Source: Nanohaloarchaea archaeon PL-Br10_U2g27 (lineage in GTDB: Archaea; Nanohalarchaeota; Nanosalinia; Nanosalinales; Nanosalinaceae). Taken from it: 8,008 nt of DNA. This document shows, one piece after another, positions 7,092-8,008 of the stretch. Where the stretch lies: NCBI GenBank assembly GCA_001564035.1, contig LKMX01000029.1, positions 1-8,008 on the forward strand, written 5' to 3'. Numbering within the stretch: position 1 is the first letter of the stretch; every line of letters begins with the position of its first letter. Made by a program: the position numbers and the translations under genes. The notes beneath the pieces were generated by a model that saw nothing but the letters and a program-made list of their open reading frames with translations, was not told where the DNA came from and made no database searches.

Positions 7092-7665
7092 TGATGTGTG
7101 CTGCTCCTAAAACCGCTATTATATCTTTTTCAGGGTTTTCTTCCACCACAACTTCCAAAGCTTTTGCAATATGCAGGTCACGCTCCTCCAACAATACGCT
7201 GTACATCTGGGGAAATCTCTCGCTGAAAACTTTTTTCAACTGCTCAAGCTCATCCTCTTCAGGTATATCATCAAGATCCATAGCCGGCGACAAAAAACCG
7301 AGAGGCAGGCTCAACAAGGCCTTAACTTTCTCCCTCCTACTAACACTCTTCAAACGGGCCAGCGTCTCCCGAATATCTCTATCAACCAGATAAACCTGCA
7401 TACCCTCCTGCTCAGCCCTCTTATACGCATAAAGCATCTCTGTACCAGGCATCAGGCCTGTTCTTTTACCTATCATCTCTTGAAATGATGCAAGCATTCT
7501 ATGAGTCAAATCCTCAGGCTCACTGTCCTCGTCATTCACCAAGGCATTCAAACGATTCATATCAAGTTCTAAACAAACAATGTCAGAATCTGTGTTTTCC
7601 AAGGCCTCATCGATACGATCCAAACTCTTCTTCGAGACGTGCGACACTCCAACCAAGTGTATCAT
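7039..7665 (-). CDS. TraB/PrgY-family protein, short soluble form
   Basis: This 208-residue protein has the TraB-family landmarks in order: GVSHVS at 6-11 (the GTAHVS motif), CLELDMNR at 31-38, GTEMLYA..RAEQEGMQVYLVDRDIRET at about 74-101, LLEERD at 158-163 and VLGAAHING at 185-193. TraB proteins, related to PrgY and Tiki, are proposed to bind, process or degrade peptides, but the archaeal role is unknown. Archaeal members often carry a C-terminal multi-pass membrane domain; this one stops right after the catalytic-type core and looks soluble. The ATG at 7665 is only 16 bases beyond the predicted SRP RNA 3' end. I see no TATA-like box at the expected distance, so expression may depend on read-through from the SRP RNA promoter. 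The gene's end overlaps the DUF2797 gene. Confidence 0.85.
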   Translation of the reverse strand: MIHLVGVSHVSKKSLDRIDEALENTDSDIVCLELDMNRLNALVNDEDSEPEDLTHRMLASFQEMIGKRTGLMPGTEMLYAYKRAEQEGMQVYLVDRDIRETLARLKSVSRREKVKALLSLPLGFLSPAMDLDDIPEEDELEQLKKVFSERFPQMYSVLLEERDLHIAKALEVVVEENPEKDIIAVLGAAHINGVDKKLEELGCKSKLA

Positions 7666-7672
7666 AGTGTTG

Positions 7673-7677
7673 AAAAA
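7673..7677 (-). terminator. T-run after SRP RNA
   Basis: The minus strand reads GGTTTTTC a few bases after the closing helix of the SRP RNA. Archaeal polymerases stop at oligo-T runs, and this is the first one downstream. It sits just before the TraB-like start codon, so any TraB transcript starting at the SRP promoter would have to pass it. Confidence 0.5.
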
Positions 7678-7681
7678 CCAG

Positions 7682-7971
7682 TGAGGCCTCCCTTTTCTTC
7701 AACGGTCGACAGGCACCACGGCTAGGGCTCCTTGGAGAAGCCTCAGATCCGCCACCCCTCGAACATGCAACACATTGCTTAAGGCTGCTCCGATCAAGGC
7801 CTGACCCGGTTCACAAAGTGCTGCATCCCGAGGGACGGACCCTCAACAGCGTTCTCACAAGGCCTTCACCGAGGAAATCCGGTCTCCCGTTGAATACAAG
7901 GGATTCCCTGCTTACGAGGATTTCAGGGCTACAGGCGACCTCGAACCGCCCAATCCACAAAAGAGGCCTCA
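7682..7971 (-). ncRNA. signal recognition particle 7S RNA
   Basis: The RNA component of SRP, about 290 nt, which binds SRP54 and SRP19 to target secretory and membrane proteins. On the minus strand: (1) the ends pair as archaeal helix 1, TGAGGCCTC (7971-7963) with GAGGCCTCA (7690-7682), then UUUU with AAAA; (2) the Alu-domain U-turn GCCUGUAGCCC is at 7936-7926; (3) UUCAACGG (7894-7887) can pair with CCGUUGAA (7705-7698), fitting the base of helix 5; (4) a hairpin UUGAGGG/CCCUCGG (7846-7840 with 7834-7828) fits helix 6; (5) helix 8 starts GCAGCAC (7824-7818) paired with GUGUUGC (7773-7767) and contains GUGAACCGG, then CAGG (7803-7800) and AGCAG (7789-7785), the SRP54-binding symmetric loop. 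The apical loops are odd: UGAU in helix 8 and UCCGU in helix 6, instead of GNAR. Ends may be off by a few bases. Confidence 0.93.
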
Positions 7972-7993
7972 AATCAAAATGGGGATAGAAAAG

Positions 7994-7999
7994 TTAAAA
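7994..7999 (-). promoter_or_regulatory. predicted TATA box for SRP RNA
   Basis: The minus strand reads TTTTAA 23-28 bases upstream of the first base of SRP helix 1 (7971). This is the expected distance for an archaeal box A, and it independently supports the predicted 5' end. Confidence 0.55.
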
Positions 8000-8008
8000 G
8001 AAGGATGG

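Larger units (their letters stand above)
252..7969. repeat. highly iterated palindrome AGGCCT, 37 dispersed copies
   Basis: The hexamer AGGCCT starts at 252, 318, 477, 573, 851, 1060, 1131, 1611, 1703, 1777, 2268, 2533, 2658, 2740, 3043, 3498, 3667, 3881, 4251, 4413, 4952, 5028, 5357, 5477, 5609, 5933, 6357, 6451, 6658, 6973, 7317, 7454, 7602, 7684, 7797, 7860 and 7964. A random 8 kb sequence would have about two. Spacing averages about 216 bases, with the largest gap near 540. Flanking bases vary, so the unit is the 6-mer itself. Every complete gene and the RNA gene contains it. It was counted by hand, so one or two copies could be missed. Confidence 0.9.

Noticed and set aside
252..7969. 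AGGCCT copies as a CRISPR array, transposon ends or a dispersed long repeat.
   Set aside because: Spacing is irregular, flanking bases differ from copy to copy and nothing beyond six bases is shared.
7682..7971. RNase P RNA as an identity for the structured RNA.
   Set aside because: The UGUAG Alu turn, the CAGG/AGCAG symmetric loop of helix 8 and the paired ends identify SRP RNA; the RNase P conserved cores were not seen.
1..8008. tRNA genes, insertion sequences, integrase or toxin-antitoxin genes.
   Set aside because: I found no cloverleaf, transposase motif, terminal inverted repeat or paired small-gene module on either strand.

Overview
The window reads as archaeal chromosome. Supporting genes are a Hef-type fork helicase/nuclease, a DUF460 (COG2433) protein, an archaeosortase-like protein, a HerA-like ATPase, a TraB-family protein and a DUF2797 protein, plus an archaeal-type 7S SRP RNA whose 5' and 3' ends pair. 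Several start codons have a TATA-like box about 25 bases upstream, as in leaderless archaeal transcripts. Base composition is AT-leaning by eye. Hef and archaeosortase suggest a euryarchaeal or related (possibly nanohaloarchaeal/DPANN) lineage, but the exact lineage is a guess.

All eight complete genes and the RNA gene lie on the minus strand, so transcription runs from right to left. From the right end: an SRP RNA promoter and gene (about 7682-7971), a T-run, then a short soluble TraB-like gene overlapping a DUF2797 gene. Next come three genes with their own apparent promoters: a small PD-(D/E)XK nuclease-like protein, a membrane protein resembling a site-2 protease (M50) that has lost its zinc-binding histidines, and a HerA-like ATPase. 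The left part is a tight operon: hef, a DUF460 RuvC-fold/coiled-coil protein whose TTG start abuts the hef stop, and an archaeosortase-like protein overlapping the end of DUF460. The first 106 bases may hold the end of a convergent plus-strand membrane protein.

The genes suggest two themes. One is DNA fork and recombination repair (Hef, the RuvC-fold DUF460 protein, HerA-like ATPase, PD-(D/E)XK protein). The other is membrane and protein handling (SRP RNA, archaeosortase, M50-like pseudoprotease, TraB). Linking them functionally is inference from neighbourhood.

The strongest unexplained signal is not a gene. The palindrome AGGCCT occurs 37 times by my hand count in 8 kb, where about two are expected for random sequence. 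It falls in every gene, in all three reading frames and four times inside the SRP RNA. About 80% of all GGCC tetramers are in this hexamer. This looks like a highly iterated palindrome comparable in kind to cyanobacterial HIP1. A second oddity is that the SRP RNA keeps its conserved core but appears to lack GNAR-type apical loops.
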